Below are positions 1 to 13,100 of a DNA stretch of 64,000 nucleotides, one piece after another. Made by a program: the position numbers and the translations under genes. A model generated the notes under the pieces. That model searched no databases, was not told the DNA's origin, and saw nothing but the letters and a program-made list of their open reading frames with translations. Origin of the DNA: Marsupella aquatica (lineage: Eukaryota; Marchantiophyta); assembly GCA_973895155.1 (NCBI GenBank), contig OZ316896.1:17484001-17548000 (forward strand). Direction: 5' to 3'. Every line of letters starts with the position of its first letter. Within the stretch, counting starts at the first letter, position 1.

Positions 1-432
1 GTGCCAACGCCAGCAGGAGTGACAATCGCACCACAACCAAGCCGTAACAAATCGGTCACAGCGCCAACCTTCTCTTCTCCCTGGACATCACTTCCTCCTC
101 CTGTCTGGATGTCTCCTCTACCCGAGTCCCCTGCGGATCCCAACAGTCCCCCTGCAAGAGTTATGAGGGAGGCTATGAACCCACCCAGCACCCGTGCTGG
201 GGCAGAAACTTGCCCCGCTAGCGGCTCCATCTCAGAGGAGCAGTTTGCTTCTGCCATGCTGATCAACTCGCCGGCTGAACGGCTTGCAGCCGTCTTAGCA
301 GTAATTTCTTTAGTAGGAGTGCCCGTGAGTTGCGCAAGCTCACCGAAGTTTCTTCGAATCAAGCGAAGGGGAATCCCAGTAGCGCTAGGGCAGAAGCGAC
401 TGCATTGGACAGGAGCAGTGATCCTGCAGTAA
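1..432 (+). CDS. Possible 3' part of an unrecognised gene (partial at window edge)
   Basis: An open frame runs from base 1 to a TAA at 430-432 with no in-frame start needed, so it may be the downstream part of a gene that begins before the window. The first 70 residues are rich in Pro and Ser. Residues 78-105 are a helix-like stretch beginning SISEEQFASAMLINSP. A consensus donor, GTGAGT, occurs at 325-330 after a complete codon, so the true exon may end at 324 and the rest of the frame may be intron. No domain is recognised. It could be a disordered C-terminal tail of a regulatory protein, or a chance open frame in GC-richer DNA. Confidence 0.3.
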   Translation: MPTPAGVTIAPQPSRNKSVTAPTFSSPWTSLPPPVWMSPLPESPADPNSPPARVMREAMNPPSTRAGAETCPASGSISEEQFASAMLINSPAERLAAVLAVISLVGVPVSCASSPKFLRIKRRGIPVALGQKRLHWTGAVILQ

Positions 433-1907
433 CGAGAGTAACTGTCTTGTAGAGAGCTAACGCTGCTGCCTTTGCTGCTGATGCTGTTCGGAAGCCTGGT
501 TGGATGTAAGGCCACCGTTCTGAAATCCAAGAGAGCCATCAGTCCCTGTTGCCGATTGACCGACTGCCCAGCAGCTCAGCTACAGTAGATTCGGCACACA
601 CACGAGATATTAGGAATTTAAATGCAAAGCAGAGCCCCGGACAGACTCTACCACATTTTGTTGAAGCAACTGACTAGAGACGACCTCACTAAAATGACCC
701 AGGTGCACATTGTAGTGGCTGGTGTTTGAGTGCACGCCAAAAGCAGCAAAAATGGAGGCTCGATACAAAAGACATTTAAAATTCAGGAAAAGACGACAAA
801 ACAAGAGGCAGGGGAGTTCAGACCATCAAATCAATCAACCCAGCTGCTCACGACGACCACAAATCGATCCGCTCACTCTGCGGTGCGGTCTGCTGAGATC
901 AAAATAGTGCAATAGAAGAACGATTTGATTGAGCTTTGTGAAAACTCGACTCCTTAGTTACGGTTACAGTGGTCACACACTTCTCTCCTCAGGAACTGAA
1001 AAGCTTTGGAATGCGACGGAATTCAGCTCCTACCTTCTTCAGATTCCACGCCAAAGTCCAACAACAATTCCCAGCTCCAAAATCACTCATTTATTCATGA
1101 TTCCATGAGATCATAGCTGGTTGTCCACAGACCCAATTGGCAGCAAACGTCCAGAGAGAGTCTCAACTTCTCTCACAGGCGCACGCACAGTAATATTCAG
1201 AGTGCAGAAGTGTGTGACTTGCAGGACTGTCGGTATTCCCGAGTACTTTTCTGGAGCAGAATACTGATCAGCTTCCTACAAAGATTCACAGAGAGAGAGG
1301 TATCCCCAAAGTACGTCACGACAACATCTCCTGTGTTTTTCACGAGTTCAATCTTCAGTTTTTAGTTGTGAGGGATATTCTTGCCGTCTAGGCTGAGACT
1401 ACGGAATATAAACACTCTGTAGTGAACGATTGACCTCACAAAACCATACTCGTCATGGGGAACAAAGTTCGCCTCTTCACGCAAGTCTGTCTACTTCTCC
1501 AAAGGAGTCGTAACTACCACCACACCCTCCCGTCCACCTCTGCCTTTCTCGCCAAAAGCAAGCCTACCACGACCACATTGGACGTAATTTGCTGACCGCG
1601 TGCACACGCATCAAAAGGGCATGAACATCCGACCTGCCCCCTTCTTATAAATAATATATGAGTGCGATAAAGTTCCTTAGATCATTGGGTCAAAGACTCA
1701 TCAATGGATAGAATGATAAATTATAGGCTTGCACAAATTCCGTGTCCAGCGGCAGTACCGTATACGTTCTGACTAGCACCGTTTCCAGAACTCGTGGCAG
1801 GTCAGGCGGATTTTTTTTCCTTGACTACAGGAGCATCTTGTTGTGATCTGACAGACTAAAAGTGATACAAAGCACGGATACTCAGTATCCTGACGCGCGA
1901 CTACTCC

Positions 1908-1929
1908 GCGCCAAAACCCCGCGCCAAAA
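1908..1929. promoter_or_regulatory. Two tandem E2F-like sites
   Basis: GCGCCAAAA occurs at 1908-1916 and again at 1921-1929. On the minus strand it reads TTTTGGCGC, which matches the E2F/DP consensus TTTSSCGC known from plant and animal cell-cycle promoters. The two sites are 13 bp apart in the same orientation. No recognised gene lies within 5 kb, so promoter function is inference only. Confidence 0.3.
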
Positions 1930-2508
1930 CCCCGATAGATTCTGCTCGGCACCTGCCGAGATTCTCCTATTTCCGGGCCCGTGAAACTAAAAACCTCACT
2001 CCCCTTTTATTCCACAATGCCCCATGCCCTCGACAAATCTTGCTCCTGTTCCACGATCATGGATTACTGGAAGTTCAACCGAATCCGGGTTCAGATGATT
2101 TTCAAAGTTCAAACGATACTTAGACAAGTAAGGTGTGATGCGAAGGGATTGCAGGAGAGACACATAAACTTCTTGCCAACTTCGGTAACTGATTAGGACA
2201 ATCAGTGAAGGGACTAGGTCGTGCACAACACGGGACGGGACTGCCTTAGTGGACAAGGGGAGAGTCTACTTCGCAGCACTTCGCAGCTTCGGCATTTGTT
2301 TATAAAGAGATTGAAGAATTAGAGGCGGATTAGGAAGAATGAGCTATAGTTCCAGATGGGGAAGGCGTCACTGACGACGTACGCTGTCATATGTGCTGCT
2401 CTGTTGTGGGACCAAACTTCTCGTTTGGGCAAGTGGACTTTAAAGCCTCGCACCAAAGTGGGTCGGCTGGATGGCGATTTTCAATGTTCACCCAGAGATG
2501 CATTACTT

Positions 2509-2650
2509 CAGATCGTATCAACGTATTTCATAGCTCCTTTCTGTGGTGAAGTGTCTGAAGATTGCTTATGTACTAGCACATCAGATCGTATCACGTATTC
2601 GTAGCTCCTCTCTGTGGGGAAGTGTGTGAAGATTGCTTATGCACTAGCAC
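2509..2650. repeat. 73-bp tandem duplication
   Basis: The block starting CAGATCGTATCA at 2509 recurs at 2582. Both copies continue through the same TAGCTCC, GAAGATTGCTTATG and ACTAGCAC blocks, with a few substitutions and a short indel. Confidence 0.7.
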
Positions 2651-3140
2651 TCGATATGTTTCTGTTCTTGCAATCTCTTTCTTGCAATTTCTTTCTCTAT
2701 CAAGTTCTCTTGGCTGCATGTCACTCGCCGGGTTGGGGACTCGAGTAGCATGGAAGTCACGAGTGCACTGAAAAAAAGCAACTCAGGAGTGGAGAACAAC
2801 ATTTCTACATTCTTTCTGATTCAGTGCTGCCTTTTCGAACACGAAGAAAAAGAGATGGCGAGCCTTACCCACATCGAGAGTATCCATACCCCGGGAACAA
2901 GGAGTTGAGCTCAGAGGAAGCCAGAGCACCTGAAAATTAGCAGGAGGCGGCCTTTCATCGGATTTGCAAAAGGAAAAAAGTTCAAGAGCGACTCAGAAAC
3001 GGTGGCTTCCGATGCAAAGAGGAGTGATTCAAGATTTCGAGGAACGAGGCTACAATCCCACAGCAAGCGACTTCGAATCAGTGAAGGGAGGAATGCCGGA
3101 ACGAATTGGCTTTTCAAACGTGGACAGATCCCAGGGAGGG

Positions 3141-3945
3141 GGGCATTTGAGGATAAGTATAGGATAATGACCGTCTCGGCAGGGGGTTAGTTGGTACACT
3201 CTAAACCTGAAAGGGTTACTAGGCTCTAAACGTGTCACCTGAAAGTGAAGAAAAGTGGACCCGGGTACACTCGGATGAAGTGTTTGAGGGTAACTATGGA
3301 AGTCAAGAAATGCTAGTTGACCCGGGTACACTGGGATGAAATGTTTGAGGTGCTTGAGGGTCCCTGTAACTGCACATCAAAATATGACATATAAGTGTAT
3401 GACATCGATTCATACCAGTGATCGATTCATACCAGTGTATTTTTTAAGGTGTTTCATTTTTAGCCAGTGTGGCCATGTTTGCTTCTCTAAGGGAGGAGAT
3501 TCTAGAAATATTCTCTGTCTGTTTTACTGAAAATTGTGACCGTCAGATATCCCTAGATTTAAGGAGGACCGTTACATTCTGGCTAATGAGGTCCATGATT
3601 TGGTGGAAGAGTGGCTAATGGTGTCATAAAAACATAGCTAATATTAGCCAAAAGTGGCCAAAGTTTTTTGGGGAGGTGGAATTTGGCTAAAATTTGCACT
3701 TAAAAAATATGGTGCTCCATACAATTATAAAGCTCATTATTTTCTTTAAATCAATGAGTGCACAATGTTTATTATCACATTTTGATGTGTGATTACTCGC
3801 GTGCTTGAGGGTAACTATGCAAGTTAGCATCTGAGGATAAATATAGGATACTAACAGTCTGGGTAGGGGTTACTAGACTCTAAACCTGTCATTTGAAAGT
3901 GAAGAAAAGTTGACTGGGTACACTTGGATGAAGTGTTTGAGATGA
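3141..3945. repeat. Duplicated ~120-bp non-coding unit (two main copies)
   Basis: A unit beginning TTGAGGATAAGTATAGGATA near 3150 recurs in diverged form near 3830. Both copies run into a GTGAAGAAAAGT block followed by GGGTACACT and GGATGAAGTGTTTGAG. The last part is repeated once more near 3320-3350. No transposon ends were found. Confidence 0.55.
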
Positions 3946-4193
3946 AAGTTATCCTCAACCTAGCTTCAGACTAGAATCCTAGCCCAAAAGGTAGATATAT
4001 TATGTACACTATGTAGGTTACCCGCATGTAACCATTTGGGGAGGCACATGCTATTCCCATATTGTGTTGTCTGGAAAAAAAAAAAAATTGTGCAGAAATT
4101 GTATAAGATGAAGGAGGTCTGGTTTGAGGTTCTAGCCTGAACCCTCTCCAAGAAAGCTCAGAAAATCTTGTCAATTGATGCCGAGCAGGTTCC

Positions 4194-4537
4194 TGTTGAG
4201 CATAGACGACATTTGTAACGGCAAGCCCATGAACCATCCAACGCACAATAGTTGACACAGAGAGATACGTGGTTCACCTCCACATGAGGCTACGTCCACG
4301 GGAACACACAAGAGCTTTACTGCACTCTAGGCCGACCAGCCATACCAAGTATCCACAGCACAAGCTCTCTCTATCTCTCAACTAGCTCTGTAACAATGAG
4401 CCTAAGTTTCACCAGGGTCTGGCATCAGCCTTGGCTATATACACAACAGCACTACCGCTAACATTAGCTAAGTCCTAACCCGAGTTAGCCTAACTATAGT
4501 TAGCTCATGAGTCACAAGACTAGAGCAATATCTAACA
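4194..4537. mobile_element. Solo LTR of the Copia family present at 28.6-50.2 kb
   Basis: The 344 bp start TGTTGAGCATAG and end CAATATCTAACA, and match the two LTRs of the Copia element at 28653-29001 and 49811-50155 along their length. The insertion is bounded by a perfect 5-bp target duplication, GTTCC (4189-4193 and 4538-4542). No internal sequence is attached. A solo LTR with an intact target duplication is the usual product of recombination between the two LTRs of one insertion. Confidence 0.9.
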
Positions 4538-4830
4538 GTTCCTTCACTTTTTGGTCAGGGTTACAGTCTAATAAACTCAAACCAGACCTACATTATCCTA
4601 TATGTAAATGTAAATGTGGTACCAAAAAAAGTGCCCTACAGAAAAAAAGTTACCTAATCATGAGTCCCCGGGCAAAAGATTATGGCAATAGCAAGGACCT
4701 CCAGAAATGGTAACTCTCCACTATTCCATACAACATTTAATTGAGTTCTCACTTATGTTTGTCTTCATTTCTTTCTCAATCTTCCGTGCCCTCCATAATT
4801 TTCCCTGTCATCTTAGGGAAAAGTGCTAGG

Positions 4831-4893
4831 GGTAGGCTTCAAACCTGCAAGTCCCAATAGAATGTTCCCACCACTACACTACATACACATTGA
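4831..4893 (-). repeat. tRNA-related SINE or tRNA-like fragment
   Basis: On the minus strand, TAGTGTAGTGG resembles a pol III A box and GGTTTGAAGCC resembles a B box. They lie about 36 nt apart, which is close to the arrangement in tRNA-derived SINEs. No cloverleaf, poly-A tail or target duplication could be established, so this may be only a tRNA-like remnant. Confidence 0.35.
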
Positions 4894-5181
4894 TTTTGTC
4901 ATATTCAGACCTCTCATTATATTTATTTTTGAGCTTTGTGGCCCACATGAGCTTTGTGGCCCACACACCTGATCCGCTTCTCTGTGTCTTACGCAAGTCC
5001 AAGACTTGCTGCACCTGCATTTATTCATAATAAATTCATTTTCATTATTTTATCTTAAATTGTTACTATAATAAGTTTAAAATAAGATACCATAAAATGA
5101 TTTTTATATATTTTTTGAATAAGTTCAGATAGGAGGGTATTAGAATTGAATGAGGTAGCTATATGACTCATACTGGTGGTT

Positions 5182-5200
5182 TAAACCCTAAACCCTAAAC
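5182..5200. repeat. Interstitial plant telomere-type repeat
   Basis: The sequence contains TAAACCCTAAACCCTAAAC, about 2.7 units of the plant telomere repeat AAACCCT. The nearest open frames are not convincing genes, so a telo-box role in transcription is not supported here. Confidence 0.6.
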
Positions 5201-8200
5201 TCATCCAAGGAGTACCACAAAGCCAGGAGTACCACAAAGCCCACTAAAAAGCAAGGGGGGTGGGGAAAGAGAATAAAAAAGGGAAAGGGGAGGGAAACAA
5301 TTAATTGGGTGGTAAAATGGAGGTCATCTAATTTACGTGAATTTTTGGGTGGCCATTAGATCACCAAAACCAGGGAGAGAATATTAGACCAGTGGGAGAA
5401 GGAAGCCCTGAGCAAGGCCAGAAGGGGACTTGGTTGATTTTTGTGTTGCCCAACACACTTGTTTGACCTGCCCTTGTGTCTAGATTAGCCTTTCCTTGGC
5501 TGTCACCTCAACTCTTGTCCGACTCTCACTTTAACTCTCTCTACCCATTTCCATCTTTCATCCCCTACTTCTTTGTTTACTTCTGCATTGTTTGGCTACA
5601 CAAATGTTTGCAACACTAACATTGTTGCAATTTGTGCAGGCATGGCCGCACTACTCTAAGCCAAGCCCGCCCCAACCATTGTCACCTGTCTTGTGCTCAC
5701 CCCCATCACTTTTGCAACAATAGCTTGCCTTGGCCATGATGACATCGTAGCTGCATTAACCACTTGACCGCAATATCATGAATGCAATTATTATAACATG
5801 GACATAATCATGACAATTTTGCAACAATAACATGGCCACAACAACCACATTCATGACCAGAGTAACAACATGCCTGCAATGACAATTGTTCAATGCAGGT
5901 TAATTGGGCTATCAAAAAGAATAAAAAACAATTAGTCTCATTTTTCCATGATCATCTTACAAAATTTGACACTATCTATGCCAAGGAAAGATTGAGTCAT
6001 CTAGTTATTATCTAACAAAGATCCTACCAAATAATATCTAGAGGAGGTTACCACCCAACTGAAAGTTATGATGAGTCATGTGTTTGACATGGAGCCAGAT
6101 TTCCAAGATAGACCAAGACCAGTACACCACAAGGCACAGATCATCTCATTTATGCTTTAATTATTTCCTTACCCCAAAATTGGCTTCATGGTTCCTCAAA
6201 GCTCATTTACTATATCCTCTTTGCTTACACTCTACAAACTCCTCAAAAACTATTATAAACAGTAGTGGGGGTTTATATAATTGTGGTTGTCTTATAAAAT
6301 TTGTTGTGCCAAGGGAAGACTAGGAAGCAAAATAGGGAGTTTTGCGGCATGACAAAACTAGAAAGGGGGAGGGGCGAGGATTGAGGCCAGGAGAAGGGAG
6401 GGAGAGGCACCTGGATGGGAAAATGGAGAGGAAAAGGAGGATCCTTACCTCCCCGTGGTGCTTGGCCCTGTCACCTCCCACGCGAGTACTCCCCCCTCCC
6501 ATGCAAGTATGATAGTTTTCTATTGAAATGAATAAAAACTTGATCATCTATATCTCTTCACTTTTTTGATGTTGAATATGTTCTTTTCCACTTTGTCCAT
6601 TGTAACCTCTTCCCTAGAAATATATTATTTACTAAACTAGACACAAGTTTTGCACAATGAAAACTTTTATGTAGTGATATCTTCTACGCAATGAAACCCA
6701 AAACACAACAATCTCTTTTGTGGGATGACCTCTTTCATGCAACATCTTTACACTGTAACTATTTTGTTTACACAACAACTGCTTTTGCATACTTAGTGAT
6801 ATATCTTTTCTTTGACAACATCTTTTGCACAATGACATTATCTTTGCAACTCCATCATTCTCAATCAACTTACGATGATATCTTTCGTGCATGCAGTAGG
6901 TATTGAGGCAGTGTGGTATACTATGCTTGATGGGCCCCGTAGCTAGAAAAGCCCGATTGAGGGGTCCCATGAAAGTTTAGTTGCAGTTCCGACAGTGCCA
7001 CTCAAGCTTGGCATACTGACCTTTGCCTAATCCCATGAAAATTGCCATCATCTCCACCTACACCCATGAGAAAAGAGTGATGCCCTCAAGCAGAAAACAA
7101 TGCATCATGCTTTGCTGAGCCCTAAAATTGAAAACTATTGGAAGACATGTTCTATTATAACTTTGGTAAAGGTAGTAGGAAACTGTATCTAGTACACCCC
7201 AAATTACAGTGCAACATGGTAACGCACTGTTACAAATCTATCTACTGTACCCATGCCACCAAATTTTCATTCATTTGATTCTTTAGTGTGGCAAATGGCA
7301 TTTAATCAAATGCTCTGTTTGTTCGAGTTGTACTAGACTGTCCAATACTTGTGGGTTGCATAGAAGGTGACTATCAACAGGAGGGAAAGAAGTGTAGGCA
7401 AGGCAAGGAATTGATGCATGTTGAGTCCAGAAAGTGTTGTCAAAGCAAGGAGGAAGCTCAATACATTCCATGATTGTATTCTTTACCTTATTCTTTACAT
7501 TTCCCCTCCCTAAAAACCCAAACCAAGCAAGGATTAAAAAACTAAAACAAATGATCAATAGATCTTAAAAAGAAATGGTTTGAAAATGCCTATTCCTTGT
7601 TTGTCACTAGGGTTTGTAATTCACCCCTTCCCTTCCCTTTCTTTCCTCCCATCGCACCCGCTCCCCTCCCCTCGCCCTCCCCATCACCCCAGTTTTGTTT
7701 TCCCTTGTTCCCCTTTTATCTCCCCTCCTTTATCATTGCTTGCTTCTTCATGCCCTACATCTGTCCCCTATACTTGGGCCATGCCCCGAGCATGCCCCTC
7801 TAGCACATGTCCCCATGGCTGCATATCCCACAAGCCTCATGGAAGCATCTCATCCCCACAAAAAGTTATTTCTCTTGTGCTGTTCACACCCTCAGTATCC
7901 AAAATATAGTAGGATAGACACGAGCATATCCTGCCAGTTCCCATTTTGTATATAGTAAACAATGCTCTGGTAACATGGCACCCAGCAGGGCACTTTGGAC
8001 CATAACACTCCCAAAATTATGAAGGCTATTATTGCCCATAATGCCCTTGTAACAGGGCACTACTGCACTCAAAGGCCCCTATTTCCATTTTCAAAATCTT
8101 TAGTAGAAATAGAGGACAGATTTTAGAACGCTGTTCTTCTCGATAAAGGATGGAAAATTAAAATAGAAAGAAAAACATAAATGACATCAAGTATCCACAT

Positions 8201-8404
8201 GATGATCCCACTTACGCCCCAAGTTCTAAAGTCACGGTTTGGAGGCTTTAGTTTAGACCATTAGCCTTGGAGAGTAAGTTTTCGATCACTAGGATATACT
8301 TAGATAGCTCAAGATGATGTCTCCCAATGGGAATACTCTAACCCTTACTCATAAAGGGCTATCCTCTAGAGTGAAGCCTCTAGACACTAATTCTTAAGAG
8401 GACA

Positions 8405-8790
8405 AAACTGAAAAGGGAAGGTGTACCAAAAAAAAATGTGATAACAAAATTGACACTCTAAGAAGGACAAGATTATTTTTTGTCTTCAAAGAATGGGTAA
8501 TCACGCTAGTAAATATTAAATACTTAGATAGCTAGACATGATGTACTCAACTGCACTCTACATAAAGAGGATGGAGACTAATCCAATCAAAAGTGAAGGT
8601 GTACCAAAAAACAGATGTGATAACAAAATTAACTAACACTCTAGAAAGGACAAGATTATTTTTTGTCTTGAAAGAACGCGGGTAATCATGCTAGTTAAGA
8701 TTAAATACTTAGATAGCTAATGTAGATATGATGTACTCAAAAGCCGGGAGACTCTACATAAAGAGGAAGGAGGCTAATCTAATCAACGTT
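8405..8790. repeat. ~190-bp tandem duplication
   Basis: Both copies contain GAAGGTGTACCAAAAA, GTGATAACAAAATT, GGACAAGATTATTTTTTGTC and TACTTAGATAGCTA in the same order. Copy 1 covers about 8409-8580 and copy 2 about 8598-8780. A third partial copy of the TACTTAGATAGCT block is near 8296. No terminal inverted repeat was seen. Confidence 0.7.
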
Positions 8791-8888
8791 TGGTACACCT
8801 TTAACAACCACGTAGTACAGGGTACTATGTAAACCAGACGAGAGGTGCTCCCAAAACGCCGGCGACACACAAAGAGGGCCATAACTCT

Positions 8889-8904
8889 CCCTAAACCCTA
8901 AACC
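8889..8904. promoter_or_regulatory. Telo-box in the probable PRMT5 promoter
   Basis: CCCTAAACCCTAAACC lies about 1.27 kb before the PRMT5 start codon. In plants the AAACCCTAA telo-box is frequent near transcription starts of translation, ribosome and cell-growth genes. A strong donor-like GTGAGT at 9298 and acceptor-like sites before 10 kb suggest a 5' leader intron, which would place this box close to the transcription start. That leader structure is inferred. Confidence 0.4.
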
Positions 8905-10170
8905 TTACCGGTAACGTGCCGGTAACAATCCTCCCCCCAAAACTCAACCCACACAATAACACGGACTAGAGTTCTAATCTGAACCGTCGACGAAATAACG
9001 GTCGATGCAGATGCAACGATGAGAAAGTTACGCGGAAGGATAAATTGGTTTCGTATTCCCGGCTACCGGCTACCGGCAACCGGCTACACGACCGCGAAGA
9101 CCGCGTGGATTGCAAATCGAAGCGTGTCTTCGGCGAACGAGTCTGAAGTGAGGTTCTTTCGAGGTTGTCGTGGAGGTGATTTGAAAAGCTCTCCTCAATT
9201 GGATCACTTCAAGCTTTTAGTCGCGGAATTCCTCTTCGCGAGTGGATGTCGTCTTCCTTTCGAGCCGCTCGTTTTTTTCGCCTGCTGGCGTTCGAAGGTG
9301 AGTGAGTTATAACGCATCGGCTTTGCTCTTCTGCTCTTCTGGTTTGCTCTGGTTTGCTCTGGTTTGCTAGAATTTGTTGAGACAGAATATTTTTTTTCGT
9401 GAGCACTCTGACGTTGTCCATGAATCGATCCTGTGCTTGATGGTGAAATTCTGCTCTAGTAATCCGAGGGATGGATGCTTGAACGATTGCGAATAGTCTG
9501 AGGCGTCGACTCTGATATCATATCATTGCGGAACAGCGAGGGCAGGAATTTGGTCGCGCAATTAGTCTTGTAGGTCAGGGAGTGGACCTACAGTAGAGTG
9601 GCTTGGGGGAGTCAGAGAGGTTGTTCTACGAAGTTACGAGCTGTGATGCAAATTCTCTTCTCTCGTAATGGAAACTACGCATTTTAAGCTACAGCAAGAC
9701 GGAATAGGAGAGATTTTTTTCTAGGAAGGAAGGGAGAGATGCTGTGAGTTGACGAGTTGTATGTTCATGGTGAACTTGGAAGACGGGACGGGGCTTGGTT
9801 ACTGTATGTAGGAGAGCTTACTGGAATCAGAGGACATGCTTCAAAAACGAACAGACTCTGTGGATGGGCGAATTGTGTGAAATCAGACTGAAAGAAATTA
9901 CTCAGAAAGTAAATTTGTTTTGCTTCCTCATCATACTCTGTGTTTCAGAAAAGATAATTACGATGAATGCGGTGTCTGGTGTGGTGTGCAGGATTTTCAA
10001 TGTCAGGGTACGGTAGATAACCCTCGGACCGGGGTTTAAGTCTGTTCTTCTCGTCTGACCAAAATAGGAGGCGATTGGTGAGGGGCGCGCATTGTAATTG
10101 CTTGTGGCCCGAAAGAGAGGCTTTAACAAGCTGGAGCGCTCCAGTGTGAAGGCGGAAAGCAGCTGGAAAT

Positions 10171-13100
10171 ATGCCGCTGGGGCAAAGGCAAGGCGACAAC
10201 AGTGAGGCTCGATATTGTGGCGCGGAAACGTCGTTCTCCAATGCTATCCAGCAGTCTCTAGCATTCGCGGTCGCTGGCTCGTTCGATTTCATCGTAGCTC
10301 CGTTGGTACGAACGAACCTCTCGTTGTTATCAGTCCTCAGAATTTTCCTGTTCTTCCAAACCTCCTTGGTACTGCTTCTCACCGTGTCCTTCGATATCTG
10401 CTTATGTTATTTTGATGCAGACTGATCCGGAATACAGACCTAGCAATGTGAGGGAGACGGATGGGGGTGCCCCGGTGCCTCCGTTTTCCGGTTCAGACTT
10501 GGTACTAAGCCCGTCACAGTGGAGTAGCCATATTGTCGGTACGTCCTCTCCTACTTTCAGTTCCCTTCTCATTCGGCCTGCACTCTTTCTTGGGGTATGG
10601 AAACCAGTTTGCAAAAATGAGAATCCTAAAAAACTAAGCAATGAATTAAATAGAAGGCATGACTTGGACAGGACGGCGCATTCTTGTTTCTTCACGTTGG
10701 GATGCCTATGAGTTGATGGTATTTGTTTAAAAACAATTTAACGATAATATGAGCGATGAGGAAAGCCAATCTTGGCAGCAAGCTCTTGGCTTCACACAGA
10801 TTGTGATCGCCTTCGGTGGGTTTTTCCTGTAATCAGGGTCAAAGCGCTGGTTTAACGATCTCAGAGGACCAGAGTTCTTAGAAGGCGTCACGTTCTATTT
10901 GTGTTGAGTTGCCGTAAATCTTCCAGGACTCAGAAGAGGTGACAAACTACTTCGTGTTCATTGTGGTCTGGCTGCAGGTAAAGTAAGTGCATGGCTCGAC
11001 CTGGATTCTCCCGAGAGTCTGCAGAGGTCAGATGCTGAAATTACGCTCAAACAGGAGATTGGATGGGCAACTCATCTCTCTCTGCAGGTCTGCTCTCAGA
11101 CGTCTTCTGGTGTTCCTTTGAGTGTTTTAAGTTTAATTTATTTGAAGTTTCTTAAACTCTACTGGTCATTGAATGATCCATTGGCGGTGTCCACAGGCTT
11201 GTCTACTGCCAACTCCAAAACCATTAGATTGCGGCAACTATGCACGGTGTGTCAACCAGGTTTTGCAAGGATTGACCAATATGCAGGTAATGATTGGGAC
11301 CGATGATGAATTGTTTGAGCAGTATAAGAACTTGGGAAAGCCATTTTAGCACAGTTGATCAATGGAGCACAGATGTAGGCGTCTACACTATTTTGTAGTG
11401 TCTTGTTTATATCGGAATATAAATGTTCTTGTCACTTGACTGTATTTCTTGAGAAGGTGGGCGTTTAGTCCTTCTCCTATCTGATATTCGTGGCAGAGAG
11501 ATCTCTTACGCTTAGCTGTTCAAGGTTGAGATAAAATGGTCGGGAGTGAGCGAGTAGCCAATCTTTGTTGCTGATACACTGCAGCTATGGCTACGGATAC
11601 CTCTCGTCAGCCCTGAGATGGAAGAAGCACAAGGAACTGAAAATGAGGACGCCCTCTTCTTGGTACGCATTCTACAGTAGTTGTTGGCCTATTCCGGCAG
11701 AAGTTGTGTTTTGGCTTCTGAACGTTACCAAAAGGTTTTCTGATTAGCAGTAAAATCCTTTCCTTACCACGGGTTGGTTGCCTACACGCAGAAAAGGGAC
11801 CCAATTTCTGGGCGGCTTGTTGGGGATACTTGGGAATGGTGGAACACGTTTCGCACTCTTTGCGAGCATCACAGCCAGTTGTCTGTCGCTTTGGACATAA
11901 CGTTAGTGCTCTGTACTCTGGATTTTGTAGTCTGCACGGGATGTTTCTGCTAAGGTCCCAAACATAGAGCCCTACACTTCACGCCTTCGAGAATAGTATC
12001 TAGATGGCGAAATTTGGGATCGGGCATGTTGACCTTTAGGTTGGTACTTGCATGCCTGAACACAGCGTTGCACGCATCTCCAGGGACTCTGGCAATAGCT
12101 CTGCCGCCACCAACAGGCCTCTGTTTTTGAGACAGTTTATCCAGTCTCTAGTCGTGGCTGCCAATGGCAATCGCTAGCGGGTCCTGCTAAATCATCGCAG
12201 AGCCGCCATATATGGCAAAATGCCGGATCGTTAAGTCGGCCCCATACTCTTACTGTCCATCATAGATGTACCTAGACTGATTGTTATTCTAAGTTGGTCT
12301 CCCAAGTTAAGAAAGTCATGCTGGAGGTGACAGCTTCAATTTGGATATGCCTGACGAGCAGAATTTTATGTGATTTTTGTATCTGGGAGGAAAGGGGATA
12401 ATTGGACTACATTTCTGGATGATTATGTCATTTTTGATCTTGCGTGGGTGCCTTGTACTGACAGGTCTATGTTACCTTCCAAGACTTCAGTGCAGCGGTG
12501 GTTGGGAGAGCCCCTGCGAGCAGCAATTATTCATACTAGTGTAAGTTTTGCTCCAGTCAGTTCGGTACATTAGAACTCTTCGTGACGTTGTTTGTTAGAT
12601 TCTTCAGTGCGGAATGCTCTCTCACTGGTGATAAAGTCTGGTATTTGGCTTGCCCCAAGTAAATGCTGACGTTTTACTGTTTCAATACGCAGGCATTCTT
12701 GACAAACAAGCGGGGCTACCCATGTCTCTCCAAGCAGCACCAAAACTTAATAACAACACTTTTCAATCACAACGTGCAAGTACGTAACGGCAGGAATTTC
12801 ACTTGTTGTCTTGTCACAGGGCGATGAAAAGGCACTTACTTAAACTTGATTCTCAATCTCGAAGTACTAAAACATGGACGAATTTAAGTAAGATTTTTGA
12901 GTTGTCTTCGTTGTTGATGTAAACGAAGTATCTTGGGAATTGTTCATGATGGCCAATGCTTACCATTTTAAGCATTCAAGTTCCGTTTTCCTGGCAGATC
13001 GTGATTTCGGGGGAATCTTTTCACTCTCTTGACCCGGAGGCACCCGCGGCCATTGACTCAAGTAGCAATGGCTCAGAGGGTATTGCTCAGATCCAGCTTA

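Larger units (their letters stand above)
433..4193. other. Non-coding stretch with local duplications
   Basis: No open frame here shows recognisable protein similarity; those present are under 100 codons and lie in unrelated frames. The stretch holds a paired E2F-like motif near 1.9 kb, a 73-bp tandem duplication near 2.5 kb and a roughly 120-bp duplicated unit near 3.2 and 3.9 kb, listed separately. The rest shows nothing identifiable. Confidence 0.6.
4538..8880. other. Intergenic repeat-rich DNA without a recognisable gene
   Basis: The open frames here are short and compositionally biased, for example the Pro/Ser-rich frames over the C-rich tract near 7.6-7.8 kb. None shows a domain. The stretch contains a tRNA-like element near 4.85 kb, an interstitial telomere motif near 5.19 kb, a low-complexity ACAAYA/CATGGC-rich area at 5.6-5.9 kb and a tandem duplication at 8.4-8.8 kb. 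Confidence 0.6.

Noticed and set aside
7580-7955. Overlapping Pro/Ser-rich open frames
   Set aside because: They arise from a C-rich low-complexity tract, overlap one another in three frames and have no domain.
9019-9312. 97-codon frame as a PRMT5 upstream exon
   Set aside because: The PRMT5 N-terminus at 10171 already matches the plant family start, and the frame contains a short CTACCGG tandem repeat without a domain. It more likely lies in the leader.
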